Shown piece by piece: positions 4,803 through 13,051 of a stretch of DNA of 13,051 nucleotides. Source of the stretch: Brucellaceae bacterium (GTDB taxonomy: Bacteria; Pseudomonadota; Alphaproteobacteria; Rhizobiales; Rhizobiaceae); the NCBI GenBank assembly GCA_031253705.1, contig JAIRVW010000308.1, forward strand, positions 1 through 13,051, written 5' to 3'. The translations under genes and the position numbers were made by a program. The notes below the pieces were generated by a model that searched no databases, was not told the DNA's origin, and saw only the letters and a list, made by a program, of their open reading frames with translations. How positions within the stretch are numbered: position 1 is the stretch's first letter; every line of letters starts with the position of its first letter.

Positions 4803-7550
4803 TTAATTTTTAACCGATAGTTGTTTCAGGCGGTATAAGGCCTCCAGCGCCTCACGCGGCGTCAGATCATCCGGATTAATCTCATTCACGGCATTCAGCA
4901 AAGCGCTGTCCTGTACAGGTTTTACCACTTCACGCGGTTTGGCGACGACAGCAAAAAGCGGCAGATCATCAATGATCTTTTCAGCTTTGCCGGAGGTTTC
5001 CCCCTCCTCTAAACGATGCAGCACATCACGTGCCCGCTCAACCACAGCATCCGGCAAACCCGCAAGACGCGCAACCTGCACACCATAAGAACGGTCAGCC
5101 GCACCTTTAGCCACTTCATGCAGGAACACGACATCGCCTTCCCACTCTTTCACACGCATGGTGACATTGGCAAGCCGTGCCAGCTTCTCTGACAAAGCCG
5201 TCATCTCATGGAAATGCGTGGCGAACAGCGCGCGGCAACGGTTTTTCTCGTGCAGATATTCCACACTTGCCCAGGCAATCGACAAGCCGTCAAAGGTCGC
5301 GGTGCCACGGCCAATCTCATCAAGAATAACCAGCGAGCGCTCACCGGCAAGATTGAGAATAGCTGCCGTTTCAACCATCTCCACCATGAAAGTGGAGCGG
5401 CCGCGCGCCAGATCATCGGACGCACCGACACGGCTGAACAGGCGATCCACAATACCGATATGCGCCGATGTTGCCGGAACATAGGAGCCCATCTGCGCAA
5501 GAATAGCGATCAGCGCATTCTGGCGCAGGAAGGTCGATTTACCACCCATGTTGGGACCGGTCAGAAGCCAGATTGCGCCGAATTTCTGATCACCTTCCGG
5601 CGACAGATCACAATCATTGGCCACAAAAGGATTTGCGGCCTGCTTCCTCAATGCCTGCTCGACCACCGGATGTCGGCCGCCATCAATGGCAAAGTTCAGA
5701 CTATCGTCCACCTTCGGGCGGCAATAGCCCTGCTCATCAGCCAGCACACTCAGCGCTGCTGACACATCCATCACACCAAGCGCTGCGGCTCCTGCGCGGA
5801 TAGCATCGGCATTCTCCACTGTGTGACGGATCAGTTCTTCGAAAATCCCCAATTCAATCGACAGCGCACGATCCGCCGCATTGGCAATTTTGGTTTCCAG
5901 TTCCGCCAATTCCGTAGTGGTGAAACGCATGGCGCTGGCCATAGTCTGACGATGGATAAAGCGTGCTTTCGCCTCATCTGTATCCGTCAAGGCACCGGCA
6001 TTATTGGCGGTCACTTCAATGAAGTAACCCAGCACATTATTATGCTTGATCTTGAGCGATTTTACGCCCGTTTCTTCCATATAATCGGCCTGCAGACCGG
6101 CGATCACGCGGCGCGACTGATCACGCAGATCACGCATTTCATCCAGTTCTGCGTGATAACCCGTGCGGATAAAACCGCCATCGCGCTTCAGCAATGGCAG
6201 TTCTTCCGCCAAAGTCTGGTCAAGCAATTGCGCATAATCTTCCGGCAGAGCGAGAATGGCGCGGCAGGCCTGTGCCAGCTCTGCCGGTAACTCCTTGCCC
6301 TGAAAGAGCTGGCGCACCAGATGTGCCGCCTGAAAACCGGCATGCAATGCGCCGAGATCTCGCGGACCACCGCGCCCGACTGCAAGGCGAGACAAGGCAC
6401 GCGGCATATCCGGCACGCCGCGCAGAGCAGCACGCAGCCCCTGCGCCAGCGATGTTTCGCCTAAGAAAAACGCCACTGAATCCTGTCTTGCGGCAATCTG
6501 CTCCGGATCCGTCAGCGGTGCTGTCAGACGCTCCGCCAGCAAACGGGCACCGGCACCGGTGACGGTACGGTCAACGGCCTTGAGCAATGAGCCTTCCCGA
6601 TTGCCGGAGAGTGTGCGCATCAGCTCCAGATTGGCACGCGTTGCGGGATCAATAAACAGCGACGAACCATCCGTCTCGCGCTCGGGGCGCATCAGCGGCG
6701 GGCGCTCGGCAATCTGGGTTTTCTCCAGATAAGCAATAGCGCCGGAAATCGCTGAAAGTTCTGTGCGGTTGAACTCGCCGAAGCCATCCAGCGTTGCCAC
6801 ACCGTAATAGCGTTTAATGCGCTCCTCAGCTGTCGAGCTTTCAAACAGGCTCGGATGCTGCGGCATAACAATACGTCCGAGCAGATCCAGTGTCGGGCGG
6901 ATGTGCGGATCATGAAACGCGGTTTCCGGTACGATCAGCTCACTCGGATCAACGCGCATAATATCGGCATAGAGTTTTTCCGGTGCGGTTTCCGTCATAC
7001 GGAACTGGCCGGTGGAAATATCAATCCATGCCAGTGCCAGCCTGCCCTCTTCCGCACCGCGCACACGGCCGAGGATCATCAGGAAGTTGGCACGCGCCGG
7101 ATCAAGCAGCTTTTCTTCCGTGATCGTGCCCGGAGTAACCAGACGGATCACATCGCGTTTGACCACTGATTTGGAACCGCGTTTTTTCGCCTCTGCCGGA
7201 TCTTCGACCTGTTCACAAACCGCAACACGGAAACCTTTGCCGATCAGACGCTGCAGATAATCATCGGCAGTATGCACCGGCACACCGCACATCGGAATAT
7301 CTTCGCCCAGATGTTTGCCGCGTTTAGTAAGCGTGATCCCGAGCGCTTCCGACGCCTCAATCGCATCATTGAAAAACAGCTCGTAGAAATCGCCCATGCG
7401 ATAGAACAACAGGCTGTCCGGATAGGCAGCCTTAATCTCGATATATTGCTCCATCATCGGCGTCGGACGCGCATTCAGCCCTGCATCATAGGTGCTCTGC
7501 GGCTCGTCAGCGAGTTCAGATGGTGTCGGGGCTGTTTCATGCTGCGTCAT
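4803..7550 (-). CDS. mutS: DNA mismatch repair protein MutS
   Basis: A 915-residue ATPase that recognises mismatches and small loops and recruits MutL. Numbering from the chosen ATG: the mismatch-binding motif GDFYE is at 53-57 (Phe55 stacks on the mismatch, Glu57 contacts the base), followed by the connector and the long lever/clamp region (about 300-600). The ATPase domain has Walker [10 protein letters not shown] (665-673), the STFMVEM signature (719-725), Walker [12 protein letters not shown] (740-750) and ATHFHEM (777-783). The C-terminal helices end with [16 protein letters not shown], the tetramer/dimer segment. Length is typical for Rhizobiales MutS. The ATG at 7550 is preferred: an in-frame TTG at 7595 would add 15 residues but has no Shine-Dalgarno. 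The ATG itself has only AGGAA at 14 bases, so the start is less certain than the gene. It is divergent from maeB and leads into the VOC gene. Confidence 0.95.
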   Translation of the reverse strand: MTQHETAPTPSELADEPQSTYDAGLNARPTPMMEQYIEIKAAYPDSLLFYRMGDFYELFFNDAIEASEALGITLTKRGKHLGEDIPMCGVPVHTADDYLQRLIGKGFRVAVCEQVEDPAEAKKRGSKSVVKRDVIRLVTPGTITEEKLLDPARANFLMILGRVRGAEEGRLALAWIDISTGQFRMTETAPEKLYADIMRVDPSELIVPETAFHDPHIRPTLDLLGRIVMPQHPSLFESSTAEERIKRYYGVATLDGFGEFNRTELSAISGAIAYLEKTQIAERPPLMRPERETDGSSLFIDPATRANLELMRTLSGNREGSLLKAVDRTVTGAGARLLAERLTAPLTDPEQIAARQDSVAFFLGETSLAQGLRAALRGVPDMPRALSRLAVGRGGPRDLGALHAGFQAAHLVRQLFQGKELPAELAQACRAILALPEDYAQLLDQTLAEELPLLKRDGGFIRTGYHAELDEMRDLRDQSRRVIAGLQADYMEETGVKSLKIKHNNVLGYFIEVTANNAGALTDTDEAKARFIHRQTMASAMRFTTTELAELETKIANAADRALSIELGIFEELIRHTVENADAIRAGAAALGVMDVSAALSVLADEQGYCRPKVDDSLNFAIDGGRHPVVEQALRKQAANPFVANDCDLSPEGDQKFGAIWLLTGPNMGGKSTFLRQNALIAILAQMGSYVPATSAHIGIVDRLFSRVGASDDLARGRSTFMVEMVETAAILNLAGERSLVILDEIGRGTATFDGLSIAWASVEYLHEKNRCRALFATHFHEMTALSEKLARLANVTMRVKEWEGDVVFLHEVAKGAADRSYGVQVARLAGLPDAVVERARDVLHRLEEGETSGKAEKIIDDLPLFAVVAKPREVVKPVQDSALLNAVNEINPDDLTPREALEALYRLKQLSVKN

Positions 7551-7842
7551 AGGGAATACACACGTTCCTGAAATAATTTTCAAAATTCTCTGCAATCTAA
7601 AACTTTGAGCAAAGCCCTGTGAAGCAGCCAGTTGCTTATATCCCCGTGAATTTCACCGGAATGCAAAGATTATACGAATATTGTCTTTGAAGAGCGGAAT
7701 CTTTTCGAATATTGCGCTACCCAAACAGAGCGACTTGATATAAACACACTGCCCAACCATCCGAAAGGATGCTTCAATATATTATGGCCGTTTACGCTTT
7801 CGAAAAGCCGATAACCGCCCCGCAGTAAGATCGGAGAGGTCA
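7551..7842. other. Divergent mutS/maeB intergenic region with repeats
   Basis: No gene is seen in these 292 bases. They hold the signals for two divergent genes. Notable are a perfect TATAAT on the minus strand (7669-7674), a plausible mutS -10; an 11-bp palindrome GTGAA-T-TTCAC (7646-7656); an inverted repeat CAAAGA/TCTTTG (7664-7669 and 7684-7689) around that -10; and two copies of CGAATATTG (7675-7683 and 7706-7714), 31 bases apart. Nearer maeB are a small hairpin CATCC-GAAA-GGATG (7758-7771) and GCTTT-CGA-AAAGC (7796-7808). I could not assign a convincing promoter to maeB. Its start is served by GGAG at 7833-7836, 6 bases before the ATG. Confidence 0.5.
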
Positions 7843-10158
7843 ATGACCAGCGATAAGACCGCCCAGAAGCCGCAATCTGGCCAGAAGCCACATGCCGGAA
7901 AAGGCCCGTCCCTGACTGAGCAGGAAGCACTGGATTTCCATTCCCGCGGCCGTCCGGGCAAACTGGAAATTACTCCGACCAAACCGATGGCAACACAGCG
8001 CGATCTGTCGCTGGCCTATTCTCCGGGCGTTGCTGTACCGGTTAAAGCGATCGCGGAAGATCCTGCCAAAGCCTATGACTATACGTCGAAGGGCAATATG
8101 GTTGCCGTAATCTCCAACGGCACCGCTATTCTGGGTCTCGGCAATCTCGGCGCGCTGGCTTCCAAGCCGGTGATGGAAGGCAAATCGGTACTGTTCAAGC
8201 GCTTTGCCGATGTGGATTCCATCGATCTCGAAGTCGATACCACCGATGTGGAAGAGTTCATCAATTCCGTGCGTTATCTCGGCCCGAGCTTCGGCGGTAT
8301 CAATCTGGAAGACATTAAAGCCCCTGAATGCTTTGTTATCGAAAGCCGCCTGCGCGAGCTGATGAATATTCCGGTTTTTCACGATGATCAGCACGGCACT
8401 GCGATTATTGCTGCTGCCGGTATGCTCAATGCCCTGCACCTTACCGGTCGCGATCTGAAAACCACAAAGATGGTTTGTAACGGCGCCGGTGCTGCCGGTA
8501 TCGCCTGTATCGAACTGGTTAAAGCCATGGGCTTTGCCTCAGAAAATGTCATTCTCTGTGATACCAAAGGCGTGGTCTGGCAGGGTCGTACCGAGGGTAT
8601 GAACCAGTGGAAATCCGCCCATGCGGTTAAAACCGACAAGCGTTCGCTGGCGGAAGCCATGGAAGGCGCGGATATTTTCTTCGGCGTTTCGGCTAAAGGC
8701 GCGCTGACCGAAGATATGGTTCGCTCCATGGCCGATAATCCGATTATCTTTGCTATGGCCAATCCTGATCCGGAAATCACACCGGAAGAAGTGGCTGCCA
8801 TCCGCTCGGATGCGATTGTTGCCACCGGCCGCTCGGACTATCCGAACCAGGTCAACAATGTTCTCGGCTTCCCGTATATTTTCCGCGGTGCGCTCGATGT
8901 CCGTGCCACCACCATCAATGATGCAATGAAGGTTGCTGCCGCCAATGCGCTGGCAGAACTGGCGCGCGCTGATGTGCCGGATGATGTAGCTGCCGCCTAT
9001 CAGGGCAACCGCCCGCGTTTCGGCCCGAATTATATTATTCCGGTACCGTTTGATCCGCGTCTGCTTTCCACCATTCCGGTTGCTGTAGCCAAGGCTGCTA
9101 TGGACAGCGGCGTTGCCGGCAAGCCGATTGATGATCTGGATGCCTATGCACGCGCACTGGCTGCGCGCCGTGATCCGATCGCCTCCGCCATGACCGGTAT
9201 TAATGACCGCATCCGCCGTCACACCAAGCGTGTGCTGTTTGCGGAGGGTGAAGAGCCGCAGATCATTCGTGCAGCGGTTTCCTTTGCAGGTCAGGGTCTC
9301 GGTAAAGCTATTCTGCTGGGACGCGAAGACCGCATTCGTGAAACAGCTGAACAGGCCGGTATCGACCTTGCTAAACTGGGCATTGAAATCACCAATGCCC
9401 GCCTGTCCAAGCGCACCTCGGAATATGCAGATTATCTTTACGAAAAACTGCAGCGTAAAGGCTATCTGTTCCGCGACTGCCAGCGCATGATCAATAATGA
9501 CCGCAACCATTTTGCGGCCTGCATGGTCGCCATGGGTGACGCGGATGGCATGGTCACCGGTGTGACCCGCAATTATGCGACCAGCATTGAAGATGTGCGC
9601 CGCGTGATTGATGTGAAGCCTGGTCATCGTATGATCGGCGTATCGCTGGCTCTGTGCCGCGGCCGTACGGTTTTCATCGCTGATACTGCTGTACATGAAC
9701 AGCCGACTGCGGAAGAGCTGGCTGATATCGCTGTGGAAGCCGCCAATGTGGCACGCCGCATGGGCTATGTGCCGCGTGTTGCGATGCTGGCCTATTCCAC
9801 CTTCGGTCATATGTCCGGTGCACGCTCTGAAAATATTCAGGAAGCTGTACGTATTCTCGAAAAACGCCATGTTGATTTTGAGTTCGACGGTGAAATGAGC
9901 GCTGAAGTTGCCCTCAACGGCAAACTGATGGAAGCCTATCCTTTCACCCGCCTGACAGGCCCTGCCAATGTGCTCGTGATGCCGGATTATCATGCGGCTT
10001 CCATTGCTGCCGATATGTTGCAGGAACTGGGCGGTGCCACACTGATCGGCCCGCTGCTGACCGGTCTGGACAAAGCCGTACAGATCGTACCGCTGAGCGC
10101 CAAGGATTCCGACATTGTGAATATGGCGGCCTTCACCGCCTATGCAGCAACCAACTGA
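7843..10158 (+). CDS. maeB: Malic enzyme with C-terminal phosphotransacetylase-like domain (MaeB/DME type)
   Basis: A 771-residue cytoplasmic enzyme that oxidatively decarboxylates malate to pyruvate, giving reduced cofactor and supporting acetyl-CoA supply and gluconeogenesis on C4-dicarboxylates. The malic enzyme part (about 25-440) shows YSPGVA (59-64), [20 protein letters not shown] (82-101) with the catalytic-type Lys83, [11 protein letters not shown] (154-164) with metal-binding acidic residues, FHDDQHGTA (179-187), the dinucleotide fold NGAGAAGIA (213-221), and FAMANPDPE (303-311). Residues about 450-771 are a PTA_PTB domain ([15 protein letters not shown], then GDADGMVTG at 565-573, then [15 protein letters not shown]), which in this family is regulatory and binds acetyl-CoA rather than acting as a phosphotransacetylase. 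Rhizobiales often carry both an NAD form (Dme) and an NADP form (Tme/MaeB); the cofactor cannot be settled here, though Asp240 at the end of the second strand would suit NAD. Good GGAG site; closed by a strong terminator. Confidence 0.95.
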   Translation: MTSDKTAQKPQSGQKPHAGKGPSLTEQEALDFHSRGRPGKLEITPTKPMATQRDLSLAYSPGVAVPVKAIAEDPAKAYDYTSKGNMVAVISNGTAILGLGNLGALASKPVMEGKSVLFKRFADVDSIDLEVDTTDVEEFINSVRYLGPSFGGINLEDIKAPECFVIESRLRELMNIPVFHDDQHGTAIIAAAGMLNALHLTGRDLKTTKMVCNGAGAAGIACIELVKAMGFASENVILCDTKGVVWQGRTEGMNQWKSAHAVKTDKRSLAEAMEGADIFFGVSAKGALTEDMVRSMADNPIIFAMANPDPEITPEEVAAIRSDAIVATGRSDYPNQVNNVLGFPYIFRGALDVRATTINDAMKVAAANALAELARADVPDDVAAAYQGNRPRFGPNYIIPVPFDPRLLSTIPVAVAKAAMDSGVAGKPIDDLDAYARALAARRDPIASAMTGINDRIRRHTKRVLFAEGEEPQIIRAAVSFAGQGLGKAILLGREDRIRETAEQAGIDLAKLGIEITNARLSKRTSEYADYLYEKLQRKGYLFRDCQRMINNDRNHFAACMVAMGDADGMVTGVTRNYATSIEDVRRVIDVKPGHRMIGVSLALCRGRTVFIADTAVHEQPTAEELADIAVEAANVARRMGYVPRVAMLAYSTFGHMSGARSENIQEAVRILEKRHVDFEFDGEMSAEVALNGKLMEAYPFTRLTGPANVLVMPDYHAASIAADMLQELGGATLIGPLLTGLDKAVQIVPLSAKDSDIVNMAAFTAYAATN

Positions 10159-10179
10159 CCCTCAGAAGACTGAGCAATC

Positions 10180-10207
10180 AAAAGGCCGGAGCACTCTCCG
10201 GCCTTTT
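10180..10207 (+). terminator. Rho-independent terminator after maeB
   Basis: Perfect 12-bp stem, AAAAGGCCGGAG (10180-10191) with CTCCGGCCTTTT (10196-10207), loop CACT, followed by CTTGTTT. It starts 21 bases after the maeB stop. It should separate maeB from glnD, which then needs its own promoter in 10208-10308. Confidence 0.9.
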
Positions 10208-10308
10208 CTTGTTTCCGGCATAATTGATGCCTACAGTTGCACTCCCTTGTAAACCATGCTCAATTTTGACCGCTGATTATCCTGCTGCTTTGACGGAATT
10301 TCAAAACC

Positions 10309-13051
10309 ATGCGTCACTCTGATCTTCATCTCGACCGCATCATCGACCGTCAGGTGCTGACAGAAGATATGGCGCAGGCTGTTGCAGCTGGTTCCAAAGA
10401 GCAAACACGCAATCAGATTCTGAAAATTCTCAAAACCGCATGGAAAGACGGCAAAGCCCGTGCGGAAAATATGCTGCTGGAAGACGGCGGTGGTATTCTC
10501 TGCGCCCGACGGCTCAGCGGGCTGATGGATCAGCTGATCATTGCACTTTATGATTTTACCCTTGAGCATATTTATCCGGCGGTGAACCCGTCAAAGGCCG
10601 AAAACCTCGCCATTATTGCTGTCGGCGGTTATGGCCGCGGCGGACTGGCACCAGGCTCTGATATCGATCTGCTGTTTCTGTTGCCCTACAAACAAACGCC
10701 GTGGGGCGAACAGGTTGTGGAATATATGCTCTATATGCTCTGGGATATGGGGCTGAAAGTCGGACATTCCACGCGCAATATTGATGATGCCATCCGCCTG
10801 TCACGCGAAGACATGACCATCCGCACCTCGCTGCTGGAAGCACGCTTCCTCACCGGCAGTCAGGAACTTTACGATGAGCTGACCACCCGTTTCGATCAGG
10901 AGATTGTCGCGAACAGCGGTGCGGAATTTGTGCAGGCCAAGCTGATTGAGCGCGATATCCGTCACAAGAAGGCGGGCTCCACGCGCTATCTGGTCGAGCC
11001 AAATGTCAAAGAGAGCAAAGGCGGACAGCGCGATCTGCAGACCCTGTTCTGGATTGCCAAATATATTTACCGCGTTCACTCCACCGAAGAGCTGATCAAG
11101 CGCAGTGTGTTCTCGCGCAGCGAAGCGAAACTGTTCAGCAAAGCCGACGACTTCCTCTGGGCAGTGCGCTGCCACATGCATTTTCTGTCCGGCAAAGCGG
11201 AAGAGCGCCTGTCTTTTGATATTCAGCGCGAGATTGCCACCCGCCTCGGCTATACGGATCATCCGGGGCAGACCGCCGTTGAACGCTTCATGAAACATTA
11301 TTTTCTGGTGGCCAAGGACGTCGGCGATCTGACCCGCATCATCAGCGCTGCACTGGAAGAAGAGCAATTCAAAGAAACGCCGGGCACCAATACAATCTAT
11401 TCCGCGCTGTCCCACAAAAAGCGCAAGATTGCCGGTAGTACGGATTTTATTCTCGATCATAACCGCATCAATATTGCCGATGAAGACGTGTTTCAGCGCG
11501 ATCCGGTCAATCTGATCCGGTTGTTTTATCTGGCCGATAAACACAGCCTGCAATATCACCCCCATGTCATTCAGCGCGTCAGCCGCTCGCTGAAGCTGAT
11601 CAAAAGCGATGTCCGTAATGACAAGGAAGCTAACCGGCTGTTTCTGGAGATTGTCGCCTCACCACGCTCACCGGAACGCACGCTACGCCGGATGAATGAG
11701 TCCGGTGTTCTGGGTCAGTTCATTCCGGATTTCGGCAAGATCGTCGCGATGATGCAGTTCAATATGTATCACCACTATACGGTTGATGAGCATCTGCTGC
11801 GCTGTATCGCCGTAATGTCGGAGATCGAGCATGAAACGCTCAAAAACGAGCATCCGCTTGCCCATAGCCTGTTGCCTACGCTGAAACATGACCGGCATCT
11901 GCTCTATGTGACCTTGCTGCTGCATGATATCGCCAAAGGCAGACCGGAAGACCACTCCACAGCCGGTGCCAAAATCGCCCGTAAATTATGTCCGCGTTTC
12001 GGGCTTAATCCGTCGGAAACAGAACTGGTGGCATGGCTGGTGCAGGAACATCTGACCATGAGCAAGATCGCCCAGTCGCGCGATCTCAATGACCGTAAAA
12101 CCATTGCCGATTTTGCCGCCATTGTGCAGACGACCGAGCGACTGAAATTGCTGCTGCTGATCACCATCTGCGATATTAAGGCGGTCGGCCCCGGTGTATG
12201 GAACGGCTGGAAAGGCCAGCTGCTGCGCACGCTCTATCATGAAACAGAGCTGCTTCTGACCGGCGGTTTCTCGGAAGTGAGCCAGACTGAACGCAGCAAT
12301 CAGGCACGCGCTCAGTTGGCAGAACAACTCGGCGACTGGCCGGAAGACAAGCGCAAAGCGCTTCTGGCGCTGCATTATGATAATTACATGCTGACCGTGC
12401 CGCAGGAAGACCAGAAGCGCCATGCGGATTTCATCCGCGCCAGTGATGAAGCGGGAAAAATTCTCAATATTCTGGCTCGCCCGCATGAATTTGAAGCCGT
12501 GACCGAGCTGACAATCCTGTCACCCGATCACCCGCGCCTATTGTCGATCATTGCCGGTGCCTGTTCGGCAGCCGGTGCCAATATTGTCGATGCACAGATT
12601 TTCACCACCACAGACGGGCGGGCGCTGGACACTATCCTGATCAGCCGTGAATTTGACACCAATGATGATGAGATGCGTCGTGCCGCCCGTGTCGGCCAGC
12701 TGATTGAAGATGTGCTGACCGGCAAAACCCATTTGCCGGAAGTGCTGGCCAGACGGGCAAAATCACGCCGCTCTGCCCGCGCGTTTCAGGTTACACCGCG
12801 TGTATACATCAATAATACATTGTCGGAAAAATTCACTGTCATTGAAGTCAAAGGCCTCGACCGTACCGGTCTGCTCTCGGATATCACCAATGCGATCTCC
12901 GATCTGTCGCTCAATATTGCTTCGGCACATATCACCACTTTCGGCGAGAAAGTCATCGATACTTTCTATGTCACCGGTCTCGACGGCCAGAAAATCACCG
13001 GCTCAACCAAACAGGCGACAATACAGAAACGTCTCCTCAGCTTGTTTGAAA
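10309..13051 (+). CDS. glnD: Bifunctional PII uridylyltransferase/uridylyl-removing enzyme GlnD, 3' end cut
   Basis: The main nitrogen sensor: it uridylylates PII proteins (GlnB, GlnK) when glutamine is low and removes the UMP when glutamine is high. 914 residues are visible and the frame is still open at the edge; relatives of about 930-950 residues suggest only some 20-35 are missing. The nucleotidyltransferase motif [15 protein letters not shown] (106-120) has the Gly-Gly and the Asp118/Asp120 pair. A linker with [17 protein letters not shown] (230-246) follows. The HD (uridylyl-removing) domain has [10 protein letters not shown] (486-495), [14 protein letters not shown] (537-550) and QEHLT (579-583). 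Two ACT glutamine-sensing domains are at about 731-800 ([13 protein letters not shown]) and 843 onward ([15 protein letters not shown]). An in-frame TGA at 10291 rules out earlier starts, fixing ATG 10309, although its Shine-Dalgarno is weak (a GGA about 11 bases upstream). Confidence 0.96.
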   Translation, partial: MRHSDLHLDRIIDRQVLTEDMAQAVAAGSKEQTRNQILKILKTAWKDGKARAENMLLEDGGGILCARRLSGLMDQLIIALYDFTLEHIYPAVNPSKAENLAIIAVGGYGRGGLAPGSDIDLLFLLPYKQTPWGEQVVEYMLYMLWDMGLKVGHSTRNIDDAIRLSREDMTIRTSLLEARFLTGSQELYDELTTRFDQEIVANSGAEFVQAKLIERDIRHKKAGSTRYLVEPNVKESKGGQRDLQTLFWIAKYIYRVHSTEELIKRSVFSRSEAKLFSKADDFLWAVRCHMHFLSGKAEERLSFDIQREIATRLGYTDHPGQTAVERFMKHYFLVAKDVGDLTRIISAALEEEQFKETPGTNTIYSALSHKKRKIAGSTDFILDHNRINIADEDVFQRDPVNLIRLFYLADKHSLQYHPHVIQRVSRSLKLIKSDVRNDKEANRLFLEIVASPRSPERTLRRMNESGVLGQFIPDFGKIVAMMQFNMYHHYTVDEHLLRCIAVMSEIEHETLKNEHPLAHSLLPTLKHDRHLLYVTLLLHDIAKGRPEDHSTAGAKIARKLCPRFGLNPSETELVAWLVQEHLTMSKIAQSRDLNDRKTIADFAAIVQTTERLKLLLLITICDIKAVGPGVWNGWKGQLLRTLYHETELLLTGGFSEVSQTERSNQARAQLAEQLGDWPEDKRKALLALHYDNYMLTVPQEDQKRHADFIRASDEAGKILNILARPHEFEAVTELTILSPDHPRLLSIIAGACSAAGANIVDAQIFTTTDGRALDTILISREFDTNDDEMRRAARVGQLIEDVLTGKTHLPEVLARRAKSRRSARAFQVTPRVYINNTLSEKFTVIEVKGLDRTGLLSDITNAISDLSLNIASAHITTFGEKVIDTFYVTGLDGQKITGSTKQATIQKRLLSLFE

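Noticed and set aside
7564..7580. Possible alphaproteobacterial LexA box (GTTC-N7-GTTC) before mutS
   Set aside because: Only the first GTTC is present; the second half-site reads AATT, so SOS control is not supported.
7551..7595. TTG start at 7595 for mutS, adding 15 residues
   Set aside because: No Shine-Dalgarno precedes it, and the extra residues resemble no MutS N-terminus I know; ATG 7550 is the simpler choice.
7735..7740. TTGATA as a -35 for maeB
   Set aside because: No -10-like hexamer at 16-18 bp; the AT-rich TATATT/TATTAT at 7778-7785 is too far away.
8539..9993. Long open frame (484 codons) on the minus strand opposite maeB
   Set aside because: It lies fully antisense to a clearly conserved gene, has low-complexity His/Ile/Arg-rich wording without any family motif, and is a codon-bias shadow.
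1..13051. A novel defence, mobile or secondary-metabolite system
   Set aside because: Every substantial frame is accounted for by a known housekeeping family; no transposase, integrase, CRISPR repeat, toxin-antitoxin pair, tRNA or att-like duplication was seen.

Overview
This window reads as an ordinary stretch of chromosome from an alphaproteobacterium of the order Rhizobiales (Hyphomicrobiales), most likely in or near the Brucellaceae. The evidence is the protein sequences (a GlnD and a MutS with Brucella/Ochrobactrum-like wording throughout), an OlsB-type ornithine lipid acyltransferase, a malic enzyme fused to a phosphotransacetylase-like domain, and two intergenic repeats of the palindromic type common in Rhizobiales. 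By eye the GC content is moderate rather than the high value of many rhizobia, which would fit a lower-GC relative such as the Pseudochrobactrum group. That genus guess is inference only.

Layout: (1) bases 2-391, the 3' end of an ornithine cyclodeaminase/mu-crystallin family gene, followed by a strong hairpin. (2) 392-680, an intergenic region with a composite Rhizobiales palindromic repeat (465-570) and a 27-bp palindrome (622-648). (3) 681-3286, a plus-strand cluster of two RNA methyltransferase-type genes overlapping by ATGA, then lspA (signal peptidase II) after a second repeat. (4) 3287-4376, a terminator, a candidate PhoB-dependent promoter, and olsB, which starts at a TTG with a very good Shine-Dalgarno. 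(5) 4377-7550, a bidirectional terminator and then, on the minus strand, a small VOC protein gene and mutS; transcription runs mutS then VOC. (6) 7551-7842, a divergent intergenic region with repeats. (7) 7843-10158, maeB, closed by a textbook terminator. (8) 10309 to the right edge, glnD, missing only its last codons.

The genes do not form one pathway. They are housekeeping functions: RNA modification, lipoprotein maturation, membrane lipid synthesis, mismatch repair, C4-dicarboxylate metabolism and nitrogen sensing. I see no mobile element, CRISPR array, tRNA or rRNA, defence system or other novel multi-gene system. The most useful new observation is regulatory: a PHO-box-like direct repeat placed exactly 10 bp upstream of a perfect TATAAT, in front of olsB.
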